A stretch of 64,000 bases of DNA from Chrysomallon squamiferum (GCA_012295275.1 CM022665.1:31672957-31736956), one strand, 5' to 3'. Shown: positions 13,229 to 26,700, numbered from the stretch's first letter. The notes: generated from the letters alone by a model not told the origin. Numbers and translations: made by a program.

Positions 13229-13364
13229 ATAATAATAATAATAAATATACATTTGTGAAAAAGTACAATTCAGTTAAATAAAATGAATATTCACCTTTTT
13301 GTAATAGGATGCACAATGAAAAACTCAGAAGAAAAATATTCAAGTATCTATACTTATTAGCCAT
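12391..13364 (-). CDS. Secreted Asp/Gly-repeat protein with GPI-like tail (gene B)
   Basis: Two exons on the minus strand, 13295-13364 (ATG at 13364) and 12391-12896, joined in phase 1; 191 residues. Residues 1-23 are a signal peptide (NIFLLSFSLCILLQ). A Thr/Ala/Pro-rich segment follows, then at about residues 52-81 a run of GGD triplets interspersed with GGA, DDG and DG. A second Thr/Pro-rich part contains the acidic stretch STEDTDSDYDEGKSG, and the last 20 residues are strongly hydrophobic (LVISVMLAAFLFMSLLI), fitting a GPI signal or membrane anchor. The ATG lies one base after a splice acceptor, so a noncoding exon precedes it. The plus strand across the repeat also stays open as Pro/Ser-rich sequence, but that is only the antisense of GGD. 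Gene A has the same exon plan, so the two may be tandem paralogues. Function unknown. Confidence 0.75.
12694..12812. repeat. In-frame 9-nt coding repeat (GGD/GGA)
   Basis: Imperfect tandem repeat of GGTGGAGAT or GGTGGTGAT on the minus strand inside gene B. Variants (GAT/GAC, GAT/GCT) are mixed, but the frame is never broken, which implies selection on the protein or very recent expansion. Confidence 0.9.
13198..13245. repeat. Compound (ACT)n(AAT)n microsatellite
   Basis: About nine ACT triplets followed directly by AAT triplets, within the single coding-region intron of gene B. Confidence 0.95.
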
Positions 13365-14425
13365 TCTGAAAAAGATTTAAAAATAATGAGAATTACTTTA
13401 AATGTATAAACTACTTTTTTCATACATTAATAATTTCTTTTTTGCATTAAAAATATAATTTAAAATAATAATGATAATAATAAAACATTAAATTTTTTAA
13501 GTTAACAGATAAAGTGGATTATATCATTACATCAAAAGGCAAAAGTTTTAATGATTTTAATTTATGTGAAAAACAAAGCCTGAACTGTAAGAACATTTTA
13601 GCAGTTAAGTAATGCTTTTTGGGGCATAACTCCAAATTCAAACTGCTATTTCAAGGAGTTTTTAATTGCATTTGATTTTCTAACCTTTCATCTTAACATA
13701 CAGACATTCCAATATACCCCAATAATATTAGAACAAGAACAAAATATATTTGAAACGAAACAAATTTCCTGTTATCCAGTTTTTAAAGAAATGAACAAAT
13801 TACGCAGTTAAGCAAAAATCAGTTAAAAATGATATTTCGATATTTTTGGATTTTCTTTTTTACTATAATACGCTGTAATTAACTGTCTAATCACATTAAC
13901 TTACTTTATGTTCTACCATATACTGTGCAGAAACAAAATCCAGAGTATCAAAAATTAATTTTTAAACCAAGAATCATTTGTAATTTAACGTCTGCGTACG
14001 TTAACGCTCGTTGTGGAAATATATGACGTCATGTTTTAGAAGACAAGGTTACTAGACTGGATTAATGGCAATTTTATACCGTCAAAAAGAAATATACGTT
14101 GTCACTCATTAATCTGTTAACTCGGTTGATTAAAGAATCTAATGAATATAATAATTATTTTTAAAAAGATATGATTATTAAAACACAATATGTTTAAAGA
14201 CTGAATGTTTCATGTTATTTAATTGTATTCTTTAATACCTTGGGCTCGAATTTTTAAACAAGTCTCAGACTTTAAAGACGCTTTTGTTGCAAAATTCTAA
14301 CACTGATAATAATAATAAAAAAATTCCAATAAAAATAAAGAAATAAATTAATAATTTGATTAACTTCGTGCTGAAAATAGTATTCTGTTTATTTCATATT
14401 TTATAAAGATTTATATTCACTTTTC

Positions 14426-14428
<3 letters not shown>

Positions 14429-14457
<29 letters not shown>
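14429..14457. repeat. (AT)n microsatellite
   Basis: About 14 AT dinucleotides, 70 bp before a pure GC-alternating run. Confidence 0.95.
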
Positions 14458-14463
<6 letters not shown>

Positions 14464-14529
14464 CGCGTGGGTAGGTGTGTGCCGGATTTTCATAAGGTGA
14501 GCAGGCTGCAGCCCGCGACCTCCAATACA

Positions 14530-14580
14530 GCGCGCGCGCGCGGACATACAAACACAAACACAAACACACACACCACACAC
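14530..14580. repeat. (GC)n run followed by (CA)-rich tract
   Basis: A 13-bp perfect GC alternation (14530-14542) is followed by a CA/CAAA-rich tract ending CACACACGTG. Alternating purine-pyrimidine runs of this type are the classic Z-DNA formers, and CpG runs are rare in this AT-rich window. Confidence 0.9.
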
Positions 14581-15474
14581 GTGGGTTATTATTATTGTTG
14601 TTGTTGTTGTTTGTTTGCTAATATGTTTTGTATAAAGAAGAGAAAGGCAATTTTTCACCATTTATCAAATGAAAAAAATTAATGTAATATGTGACGAAAG
14701 GTGACCTTGACATTGTCTGGAACAAAGTAACGACGATAAACTAGAAATAGTGAAAATGGTAACAGAATATAAAGAATTTTTAAATAAATAATAATTATCG
14801 TGTAAACTATTAACAACTAGAACTGTTTGTTCAATAATTTCATTAATCTTATCCGTTTCTAAAATTGCGGAATCTGCTAGCTGTTAAGTACTAAATGCCG
14901 TCTGACGGTTATCAAAAACTTAGGCGAACATCAAAAAATTATGATACACAAAATCTTAAAATAAATGATCGGAATTAATACCTGAAATGTTTTATATGTC
15001 GTCAGATATGAAACAGTTACAAAAATGATCGTTTAAAGTTTCTTTACATCTGATTTTTTTTTAATCTTTTTTTTTTAATCAGTGAAATAAACTGAAAATT
15101 CGAATGACGTAATATCTTCGTACTATAATTTAAACAACCTAGACTTAATTCGAGTTTAATCAAACTTAAACGATCGGTAGTTCTAAAATTGTATGTTTAT
15201 GCAAACTGTTTTCTCACTTCTACTGCTGGCAAAGAGATACTTGAATGTACGAATAAATGAAACATTTTATTGTTAGCGTTAAGTGTCAAAACATATTAGT
15301 CTTGAGATCAAATGTGATTTAACTATTATGAGTTCCAGCGGTCAGTGTTAGGGAAACAAAATTCCTAAATGAATCTAATTCAGTATTAAAAATGGGGTTC
15401 GATCTGAAAATAGCCCAAAATCTATTTAATACAGGTCACTGTATGAATTCAAATCTATTACTTAAAACAATATA

Positions 15475-15486
15475 TTTGGCGGGAAA
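15475..15486. promoter_or_regulatory. Consensus E2F-like site
   Basis: TTTGGCGGGAAA matches the full E2F consensus (TTTSGCGCGMNR / TTTGGCGGGAAA class) exactly. It lies about 2.2 kb before the MMS22L start codon, in AT-rich DNA where GC-rich 8-mers are rare. The site is seen; its regulatory role is inferred. Confidence 0.4.
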
Positions 15487-15686
15487 GATTAGTGAAGAAA
15501 ATCGCTGATTGGTGCTATGAAAGTTAGACATTTAATTGCTATGAAATACAATTAAGTACGCTCACCCTTGAAACAAAAGTGAAATGTAATGTGTCTATCT
15601 GATTCAGAACTACCAAGAAAGTTCACATTTGAATGAAAAAATAATAATAAATAAAGATAATTTGATAACATTTTATTTTAAAAATG

Positions 15687-15799
15687 TATTTATTTATTTA
15701 TTTATTTATTATTATTATTATTTAATTTATTTATTTATTTATTTATTATTTTATTTTATTTTATTTTATTTTATTTTATTTTATTTATTTATTTATTTA
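15687..15799. repeat. (ATTT)n / (ATTTT)n compound microsatellite
   Basis: Tetra- and pentanucleotide T-rich units for over 100 bp in the intergenic region upstream of MMS22L. Confidence 0.95.
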
Positions 15800-16289
15800 A
15801 GCAGGCGGGCACCATGCAGATAATAAGCAATACTCTATATGAATAATATTCTGACAACAACCCAATAAATAAATTTGTCAGTATTTGAAACGATAAAACA
15901 AATGTACAAATTAATACTTTTATTAACATTAACATTGTTTTGGACAGACAATCCAGATTCATGTGTATCACATACAGATGTACTCGAAAATGTAAGTGGA
16001 TATAACCATACATATCTCAAATAAAGGTACAGAGCGATATTATAAGGAAGCATTCGGATGGTTTGTCAGTTTATATTTATTATCAGTTTGTACCTATTAT
16101 CAACATTTTTCTAATAGTAAAAACTATGTGAACGCTGTTTGTTTTGTGCTATTTTTCATAATTTTATTATCACACTATGAAATAATTATAAATCGATGAA
16201 GAAACATTCCTAATTTGATTACTAATTATTATGGACATCAGTTACGGCGCTCCGCCAAGGAGGAATAATAAGTACAAAACATAAATATA

Positions 16290-16297
16290 GCGGGAAA
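16290..16297. promoter_or_regulatory. Second E2F-like site upstream of MMS22L
   Basis: GCGGGAAA (reverse TTTCCCGC), an E2F core, lies about 1.4 kb ahead of the start codon and 35 bp downstream of a small GC-rich patch (GGCGCTCCGCC at about 16246). This patch is a candidate core promoter, because the MMS22L ATG exon needs an upstream noncoding exon. Confidence 0.4.
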
Positions 16298-17696
16298 ATG
16301 AGTTAGTGGTGTTTTTATTCTTTTGCGAAACATACGAACTTCGTCTGTTTGAATTATTAGGCAACATTGAAGATTATCGAATTTTATATTGTTATACAGG
16401 TGCAAATTGTATGTGATTTATTACAGCTGGTTTTGTTTGAATCCCCAACAGAACTGATACATTATACACATACTAAGATACTTAGGATTCTCATACTCAT
16501 GATACTGTGACTCTGAATTAGCTCTTGAGTCTTGTGATGACCAGTGACCAAGTGATTTGATTGACTGATTGAGTGGTTCTAAACATAATTCTAGCGATAA
16601 TATTCCGTGACTAGTCTCTAAAATTAATTTAATCTTAAGCAAAAGTAAACAAAAATATCGCAGGTTACCTAGTTAGGAGAGGTTTTAAATTTAATCGGTA
16701 TTTGGTTACTATTTTCTGTTTTATTCAAATTATTCATTAATATTTTATTGCTAGTGCAGATAACAACTGAATTATAAAATGATCATACAGAACTGTTTAT
16801 AAAGATAATAAACACATATTCACTTATCAAACGTGTTAAATCAACCGTTTTTTCCTTATCTTCTGCATTTATGGGCTTCTGTAAAGCAGGTGAAATTAAA
16901 ATTTTATCATAAGATTTACATCCAACAAACACTGCAGAGCTTCTGTACTTTAGTGCTTAGACAGTTTCATTGATTTTTTTATATCAGAAATATTGAGTGA
17001 AACTACTGACAAAGGGTAGATTTGCACCTTATTTTGACATAAGATTCATTGTTACTATTATTATTTAACATTATATTTGAAAGCCTCGCAAATACTGTTA
17101 AAAAATCAGTGAAAAAAAACAACAACCACTTTTATGCCCAAAGAAATCCATAGAGTTGTCATTTTACAGACAATTACTTATAATGAGTGTGTATGATATT
17201 ATATAAAAACATACAATATCAATACTTGCCTGGCTAACTTAAAAATTACCTCAGTGATGCTAATTATTTTCACTTTTGACAAAATTATACATATTAATTT
17301 CAATTGTTGTTAACTGATAATTCAGTATAGGTGTGCCTTTGTTAGGTACTTAAAGCATGTACTTTCCTACTGCAGAAACATTGATGTTTTACTGGTATTC
17401 ATTAACCATAACCCATTGTATAATAGTAGTAAGTTTTAAATTTCAAGGAGTCTCATTATTAAATCAATACTGTAACCAAACAGCATAGAAATGTGCAAAG
17501 AGCTGAGATTATTGAAAAATTGGCAAACAGCAGATTGGAGTGAAGGAACTTCATTGGAGTCATAATTGCTAAGCGTTGCCAGGTGCAGCAGGCAGTAATG
17601 ATGATGATAACAACCAAATATAACTCATCAATAAGAACTATATATGTATGTATGCATGTATATGTAATAAATTTCAAATTTTATATTTTGTTACAG

Positions 17697-17727
17697 GTTA
17701 CGTTAAGATATTTGATGTGAGATCATA
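17697..17727 (+). other. MMS22L: MMS22L 5' UTR portion of the first coding exon
   Basis: The sequence TTTTGTTACAG ends at 17696, a good acceptor, 31 bp before the ATG. The intervening sequence contains an in-frame TGA, so the start cannot be further upstream in this exon, and a separate noncoding first exon is implied. Confidence 0.65.
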
Positions 17728-20700
17728 ATGGCTAGTGAAATGGAAAGCTACTCCATAACACCACCCTTATCACCTTTTCTCAGATCTGACCCTGATTTGG
17801 AACAGGATGCCGAAATACAAAACATATATCCTGAAGACATCCAAGTAGCTAGCCACGGTTTGTAAAACTGAAAGAATTCATTGTTTATAGCACCTTGATT
17901 ATTATGAAAATTCATTGTTAATTACCATTCAGATTTTCAGCTGGTTGTTGTATTTTAACCATAGCAAGACCAGTCTCTTGGAAGAGAAAGAAAGTAAACT
18001 GGTCAGTATAACATCAGAGATAAAAGAGTCCAGAACCCTCCACACCAAAAACCAAACAAATGGGCACCAAATCAAGGAAATTACAGCAGACCTTTTTCTG
18101 GATCAGCCTATCTTAATACATAAAATCCTAGCAGGGGTAAAACCAAAAAACTGTTAAATTGGAATTGCTTTAAAATGATATTTTAACATAACACTGTAAT
18201 TTTAATTCTGTATGAAATGTTTAATTACAAAAGTTAACAGTTATGTTCACATAGATACTGCACCTCAGATAATTTAAGCTAACCTGTTCAAAAATTCGTC
18301 CACCCAAGTCTAGTGCCAGCTGTCGAATATCCATGTTCAAGCATTTGTTTTTGTTGGTTTTTTTCCTCATTATTCTAAGAATAATTTTAATCTACTGTCA
18401 ATTTAGATATGAAATATTTGCCTTGCTCTGTAATTTGATTCTGTCTAGCAACATTTTAGATAATAATATGATAATAAAGTTATCCCTTTATGGTGTATAA
18501 ATATAATTTACTAATTATTACAATATTTATGTAGATAATTATAAATAATTTTAATCAAATATGTGAAAAAACAAATGAATGCCAAAAATGTTTTTTTTCT
18601 TCTTTTTTTTTAAGGCAAAAATGCTAACTGTCATCAGTCAGTTTGTTTTATGTGTGGTGGAAAGCTGGAAGGGATTCAAAAAATCAAATTTAACAAAGAC
18701 AGTATCTTGAACACTGGATGTTTACAAAAGTAATGTTAAAATTTGCTTCTTTTCTTTTTCATTTTTTTTTTTTTTTTTTTTTCTTTTTTTTGGTATGAAA
18801 ATGGGTTACTATAATAATAATAATAAAATATTTCTCTGAAACCAAACTGTTCATTTCTTTTTCATTTTATAAGAAAATGTTTTAAAATGTTTAATTTCAG
18901 TTCTGTCATTTGTGGAGTGTGAAATGAGTTACACACATCTCAACTAGTTAGACAAAATGGATGACAACCTGCAGTTTTCTCCATAAAGTGTTTTAGTCAA
19001 AATGACTTCTTCCCTCCCAGCTATGTTATTGTTTAATGGCTTGATATGTATTTGTTTTTTCCTTCATTTAAGAGTTATTTTTTTGCCAGCTATTTCAGTT
19101 AAAATGTGCATTATGTCCTGGTTGTTGATTTCTCAGAAAAAGACATTTTAAAATTTATCCAGTGTCAAAGTTTGATCTTTATGAATAAAATTTATTTTTT
19201 TGGCAAGTCTAGTGTGCATTGAATTGTCTACAAATTAGTGTTGTTTTTTGGTTTTACAAGGTTAATAATTTAATAATTATAAATTCATTTTCAGAAAGCT
19301 GAACTGTACCACAGTTGACAAAATGTCTAAAGAAACATTGATTGAACTGTTTGGATATCAATTTGTCACTCAGCTGGCTTTAGCAAATCACATGGAAAAA
19401 TTGTTCATGTTTGCACAGTAAGTTGAATACCTTCTTCCAGCAACTGGTGTATTAAATATTATGTTTTCAAAATAAATTCTTTAAAGGTATATCTTCAGCA
19501 TTCATATTATCTAAAATGTAACTAATTATTTATTTTGTTTGTATTAATGCTAACAGGTAATAATTAATATATTTTGTAATTTTCAGGAATTGTATTTTAG
19601 AAGTGCAGAAGACATCAATAGGTTTCACTGATGCTGGTAACAATTTCATTCATGCTACAAAATACAGCTTTAATCTTTGTTATTTAATAATCTTCAGTTA
19701 TTTATTAATCTAGAAACTGTTTGCTTGTTAAATTGGAATTTAGAAGCTAGATGTTCAGTGATTTGAATCTGTAACTAAACTATGACAACAAATCCACCTG
19801 TAAATTTAGTTAAAAAGAAAGAATACTGCTCAGTTTGTTGAGTTAAACAAAGTATTTTATTGAATTTAAGTGTCTTTGATCAAAACTGTTTCCTAAATCA
19901 GTAAATTTAAATTTTACCCCCCCCATAAAAAAACCCAGTACCTGACCTCATAACTTGATAAATGTTGTTTTCTTGAGCACCTTATTAAAATAATAAATTT
20001 AAATTTTAGTGATGAATTATGCAAGAGGAATGAAAAGCAAAATGCATTTTACTTTAATTTTTAACACAATAATTTTACATTTGCAGAAAGAACTGCTTTG
20101 ATGTCAGAATATCGAAAGCAATTAAAGAGATTTTTAGACTATGTGCACATTTATGTCAAAAAGTAAGTCCTTTTTTTTTTTATATCACAGTTATGCAAAG
20201 ACAATATAATACAAGCACCAGACTGTTTATTCAGCTTCCAGAAAACTAATATATTTAAAACTGGGTCATTTTGAATCTGACAGTATTGATAGTTGTTTGC
20301 CATTCCACAGCTTTGTTTGAATTTTCTTTGCATTTATCACTCATGTCAGTTTCATTGTGACAGCTGCAAAAAAACAACTTGATAGTTGAAAATTTCACTG
20401 GAAACATTCAAGAAAGTAAAATTATTTACGGATTTCTGGATATTCCAGCAATCCAGGTTACCTTCATAACATGTTGGACAAATATTTCTTATATTTGTAT
20501 TATAAAAGTACTTTAAGATTAGATAAAACTATTCAGCTATTGGGCTGTTCTTTTTTCAGCTATTCCAGTACTTTAGAAAACAAACCAGCAGTAAAATAAA
20601 AGACATAAGGAGGTGTACTGATGCCATTATTTTACTTTTTTTCATATCATATTGTTATATGCATAACAATATTTTAAACCATATATTGAATAGATCTTAA

Positions 20701-23700
20701 TGAACTGGCTTATTTATTTATTTATGTTTGTTTGTTTGTTTGTTTTGGGGTTATGTATGAACAAATATTAGATTACACATAGCTATAAAATGTAACTCTT
20801 GGGATGGTGAGAATAAATGGGCAAATACAATTCTTTATACTACCAAGTTATTTTACAAACTATGATGATTTTTACTCCTTCATAATTTGAGCCATAACAT
20901 TTTTTCTGGCAACCCTTAGGGTCAGAAAGATATTTTTGGGAGACCGTATGTGATCAGGGTTCAAGTTAGACTTAAAATTAGGGAGAAGTGACGTTTTCTG
21001 AAGAAGAAATGAAACAATCATTTGAATAAATTAAATGGGCTAAAAACACCAAATATTTAAATGCACAATACAGATCTTTGTACACTTAAGCAAACAGTTC
21101 AGTAATTGGGTTATAGGTAACTATACATTTTTGGAATTTTATCTTTTACAGAGCCTTGCTGAAATCAAAACAAGCAGTGTCTGGTCCATCCTTAGAAATC
21201 CTCATTCAGTGTATTATTGTTTTTCATATTCTAAGTTTTGACTTGATCCAAATTGGTGTTGAAAAAAAAAAACCTTTCACGCTGTACTACTTAGTCAGGC
21301 ACCAGTGCACAACATTTCTGTTTTTAATAATACAGCATCTGTAACAAAGTATTTTATACTCGTGCCATTAGTGGCAAAAAATTTAAACAAATGTTGTGTT
21401 CACATGTTTGTTTACGATTACTTGCTGCTTAGTACCTCATGTCTCAGACCCCTGTTTACATAGTTTTGTAAATTGTAATGTTTATTGTCCATGTAATTAT
21501 ATACAGATGGTTATCATGTTCATCAGTTAATTTAATTTGTATACAAGTTTAAAAGAATTGTATTTGTCAGTCTCTAAAACAATGCATTTTTGCAGCTATT
21601 CATATAGTTGGTAATATGAACTAGTGATAAATATCCATCCTTGTAGTACTCAACTGTAGACAAAAAGTCTATCAGTTAAACATTTCAGTGAGGCTTACAG
21701 GAGAAACAAAGAAATTAGTTATCTTTACACTGTCTTCTTGGTAACTTAGATAAATTCAGTTCAGTTCAATTCAATCCTATAAGAAACTTCAGAGCAAATC
21801 TGTTTGCATGAATGTTACAATTAAAAAATTGTCAGTGTTCAGCATTTGTGTTAATGTTCATAATTAATTATTTTGTTGTTGTGCATTCTTTTATTACAAC
21901 TAACTAAGATTGGTCAGGATAATAATGGAATGTATTTAGACTATTTCTTGGTGGTTTTAACAAAGGTGCACTTTAAAAACTTGTTAAAGTACTGTCTTAA
22001 TCTGCTAATATTTAAGTCCTAAAACAAAATATTAATCTCTTGACAATTTACCAAACTTATTTACTTTATTTGTTTGAGTCATCACTGGTACACTTTAATT
22101 TCATTATGACTGATAATAAATAGCTTATTTTAATTTTTTCATTTCTTACAGTTATGCTGATTTTGAAGGACAGATTCGGGATTCATTTTACAGACATTTG
22201 TTTTCACATTTGCATAGTCTATTGTTATTGTCTGGCAGACTGGCAGCACAGTCTTTCATGGAACATGATAACATAAAGGCAAGTGTTTTGATATAAAAGA
22301 AAGTATTAACTTTGACCTTTAAACTTTTGAATTAATTTGCCATTTATGGGGAGTGCCATGATGCCCAGTGATAAAGATTCCACTCAAGATGGAATGGATC
22401 ATATTGTCTGTCCCTTTCAGTGAACCCATAGACTGAGCTATTTCTTGTTGCAGCCAATAATCCACAACTGGAGTAACAAAGTCACTGCTATGTACTGTCC
22501 CAAGTGGGATAGTGCATATAAAAGATCCTTTGCTGTTAATTAAATAATCACTTTGTTCGTAAAAGAAGAAAGTATTATTAGGGTATTCTTTTTTTCACCT
22601 TTTTTTTAAACTATTATTATTATTATTATTATTATTTTTTAATAATTGCCTTAATTATAGAGAATTGCATAATGTTTAGATTGTTGTCTTACAAACAGAT
22701 TTTAAGGGTATATATAATAATTATGGATAATTGTATTTCAGAGTAGTGGGGTTGGTTCTCAATACTTCCACATGCAGCTTGATCTATACTGTAGTCTGTT
22801 ACATATTTATCATTTTCTGCATTACAAACTGGCTGGTATGTACTCTAAACCTCTGTTTTGAAAAGAAAATGAAAAGAAAAAATATAGGAAATATGAAATA
22901 TTTTTATAAATCTTAATTTTGAAGGTACAAAAATCTTTTTCTGGATTATAAATATTGGAATAATCATATATGAAACTGAAGAATTTTTTTTTTAAAGTAA
23001 TATTATTGAAACATAATAGATTTTCACTGTGTAAATATATATTTATCAGAATGTGTTCACTGAAAGTGACTTAAGAACTAAATTAGGAAACTTGAGTAAA
23101 TAAATATTAATCATGAATTATGAACAGACATGAAAAACATGCCTAAGCAAAATTTAAAATCTGATAATTATGTTTTACTTTAAGATTTCACACCAAGCCA
23201 ACATTTATGTAGGAGCAGAAATGAAGAGCTTGGAGAAGATCCTTACTTCAAACAACTTGTTAGCATTATCTTTTGGGATTTGGTACATGTGGCTGCCATT
23301 AAGCATGACAAGGTATTTTTCAGCTAAGCTAACAGTGTCTGGGACTAAGTTCAAGAAGAAGCAGCCACCACAATACTTCTAAATGTAATATTGGATATAC
23401 ACTTTAATGCTCATATTAAGAATATAATTTTGTTTCTGGGGTTGGGAAGTATGTGGTGGTTGCTGTCTAATTCATTTTGAAAAATAAATACTTAATAAAA
23501 ATAAAATTTAAAAAGTCACTGGATGAACAGTAATTATTAGCTAACAGATGTCTGGTCTCTGCCCAAAAACATGATGTGTTATTTTCAGTTTATATATTAC
23601 TGTTTTTTTTGTTTTTTATTGTTTGTTTTTTCATTGTGTATGTGTTGATTTGGTTTTTTCATTATTTATTTTTTTATAAACACAGGTGTAGTTATAATAT

Positions 23701-26700
23701 TTTATTTTCACTTTAACAGTTATTTTAACTTTTATTTTTAATAATTATCACTACTGCACTAAAAATGAATTCATTTACTTGTACTAGATTACTAGTGAAA
23801 AACTTTATAATTGTGTTTGAAATCCTTCTGTGTTTCTTTTCTTCATTCAGCTATCTCCAGCAGATTATCTGAAAGTTTCTTCTTTTCCATGCAGCTGTGT
23901 TGCTGAATTGGTTATCATCATCATTCACCTTACAACAGAACTTCATAACCATGATGGACAAGATGTATGCATATTTTTTTCCTCTTTTTTTTTTTTCTTA
24001 TGTTCCAAAATCACATGTTTGATTATTATTTGTAAATTAATTGTAAACTCTGCAAGTATTTCTATATTCTCCAATCTCTGTGACAGGTGGGACATTGTTT
24101 GGTTAGGATGCAGGGCTGAGATATGATGGGTTATAATTTTATATTTTCCAATCTCAGGGGGCAGCTCTTTTTCAATTAGGAGGAAGGAATCTTTTATATT
24201 CACATTCCCACAGACAGGAAAACCTTCAGAGTAACAGCTTTGGAGTACTAATTGTTACAGTAGATGCAGGACTGAGATATGATGGTTTATATTTTTATAT
24301 TTGCCAATCTCAGTGGTATTAGGTGCAGGGTTTGGTTACGGTGCATATTTGAGATGTGATGGGTTTTATGATCCATCATCTTCCGCACCCCTCACTGGGC
24401 CATTTTCCGTTATAACTAGAACTCACCAGCTAGTACTTTAAAGCTTTCCAGTCTGTGGAAATGTAAATACTAACTGAAAATTAGTAGCCCACTGTGTTGT
24501 AGGTGAAGGATTCCTCTGCTTTTTTCTGTTGTTCTTAACCAGGTTTACACTTCAACATTACTGTAAAATATCCTCTTGAGTACAGTCAATGAAAACTTTA
24601 GCAGTCACAATATGTTGAATTGTAACAGAATCACTGGTGTGTCTTAACAAATTCTTACAAGATATCACTATATGTGGACATCATCAGCTTTAACATAGTT
24701 AACTTTTTGTACTGTTAATGTTCAGTGGTGATACGCATTAGTATGTTAAAAATGTGTTAAATAAAATAATAGCATTCTATTTGCTCAAACATTTCAAAGT
24801 CATGTAATTTCTGTAGTACAAAACCAACTGTTTAATATTCAAGTTTATCCATCATTGAATATCTCATTCTAACATTATTCTGTTTATTTATATTGGTGTT
24901 TTTTTACTTTTTAATTTGAAATATAACTTTTAATTTTCAGTCATTCTGGGTTCAGTTTCACAGTGTTGTCCAGACTCTGTGTCAGGGTACAGATGTAAAT
25001 GACCAATTGAAGGATATAGGTATGAAATGTATTTATAATCAGTGATGTAATTAAGAATGAAAATAAATAGTAGTATAACTAAAAAACACAACAGTGGCAA
25101 ATAACCAATTTTAAAGATAGAAATTTTCTAGTCCGAGTATTCTCTGGTGGAGAACATTTGAGACAGACTTCTGGGTTGTATTTGCTGGTTATCTGACAGA
25201 GTTAGGTCTATATCGTTTTTTGGCTAATCTTTGCATCTAATATATACATTTAACAGTAAATTTGGTTTTACATTCATTTAGGTTGGCCATTTTCGAGTTC
25301 ACTGGTACAATAAAATGTACTGATTAGTTGTGCATAGACCTGCTACAAGAAGAAACCCAGTATCCCTATAAAAAAATCACCAACCTTGGAAACATTCAGA
25401 CATGTCTGAATCAACCTAAAGAATGACATAACAATCAGCTGATTAACACATGACAACTTTTCAGTGCAATGCACACAAAGGTTTGTCTCAGTAAAGATGG
25501 TTGATATAATGGAGGACCTCACTAAATGTGTTCTTAAAGAACATTTGTTTTGATTTTGATGTTGTTTGTTCTATTTTACATTTCCCACTGGATATGAAAA
25601 TCTATTTTAAAATTGTCATTTAAGGTCTAAACTAGCAATTAAGCACTAATGAAATAACTTTGAATGATATGAGACATACTGTGTATTGAGACAATCCCTA
25701 GTTTTCCTCATGCTGAAAAGCTATCATGTGTTAATCAAGTGACTGTTACATCACTATTTAGGTCAATTCAAATATGTCCGAAGATCTCCAAATTAGTGGT
25801 TTATAACAGGGGTCTTGGGTTTCTTCTTGTGTGTGTATGTACAACTACACATCACTTTGTATAGTACCAGTGAACTCAGAAATGGCTGATCTAAATGAAT
25901 GTTAAGCCAAAGTTACTGTTAAGTGAGCATACCAGCCGGAATTGTTACTAACTGTTAATTACCCATTGGAGAAAACATTTGGTTCATACATACCCCTTTC
26001 CAAATATGGCATAACAGCTTCAGTATGGTTATTGATTACGTGAGCTAAATGTGCTTGGTGCATTAGCTGGAGGAAATGCAAAACCATAATTTTAAAAAAT
26101 AAATAAATGGTTAGAGACCATATATGAGAGTCAGATGAGGATGGTTATCATTTTGTTTTCAGTGACCTGTACAAATATTTATTTTACACTTTACATATGC
26201 TGTTGTTGAATTTTGCTTGCATGCATGCTTCTAGGTGTACATGTACCACAGTTTGAAAACCTCTGTCTTAAGAATGTTTAAAAAGCAAACAAGAATCTTT
26301 TAAATACAATATATGTATTGTTTTATAAATTCTTTTTTATTCTGTATACATTGTTATATTAAATTTTATTTGTGATGATAATTTGTAATAAAACTTGTGG
26401 ACATAACTATGCAAATTATTGTTGTATTGTATAATATTTTACAGTTCACAAAAGAATATTGGGCAAACAAAGAGTATAAAACAATTTTTCCTTTTTCTTT
26501 TAAAAGAAATACAAACATAAATAGTAATTTATTGATTTCAGTAAGAATTTCTTCTGACATTACTTCTTTAAAATGTCTGTTTTATAAATTAGTAAAACAT
26601 TTGACCTTTTATTAGGTGAAACCTACGTACATTATCTTAATTCACTATGCAGTATCTTCAGGTATAATTAATTCTTTAAATTATTATGTGAATAGAAAAT

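Larger units (their letters stand above)
13370..17690. other. Intergenic region between gene B and MMS22L
   Basis: This presumably holds divergent promoters: gene B to the left (minus) and MMS22L to the right (plus). A minus-strand donor-like ACATAAA|GTAAGTTA near 13902 could belong to the noncoding first exon of gene B. The MMS22L noncoding first exon must also lie here, since its ATG exon starts with an acceptor at 17695-17696, but I cannot place it. No coding exon is visible; ORFs at 15629-16199 and 16421-16642 are composed of AT-rich chance sequence. Confidence 0.5.

Noticed and set aside
22280-22286. GC-AG intron donor (AAG|GCAAGT) at the end of MMS22L exon 6
   Set aside because: It looks like a textbook GC donor but gives the wrong phase for exon 7. 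The GT four bases later (CAA|GTGTTT) keeps the frame and leads into FTPSQHL, which fits the family's FPPSWHL.
23170-23382. 70-codon plus-strand open frame over MMS22L exon 7
   Set aside because: It is open in the wrong frame; the homologous reading (FTPSQHLCRSRNEELG) uses another frame and a donor at 23313.
26616-26661. Possible extra MMS22L exon (46 nt) with AG and GT borders, reading GETYVHYLNSLCSIF
   Set aside because: Including it shifts the phase so that the next exon (26882) would hit a stop immediately; exons 9 and 10 join in phase without it and match the vertebrate spacing.
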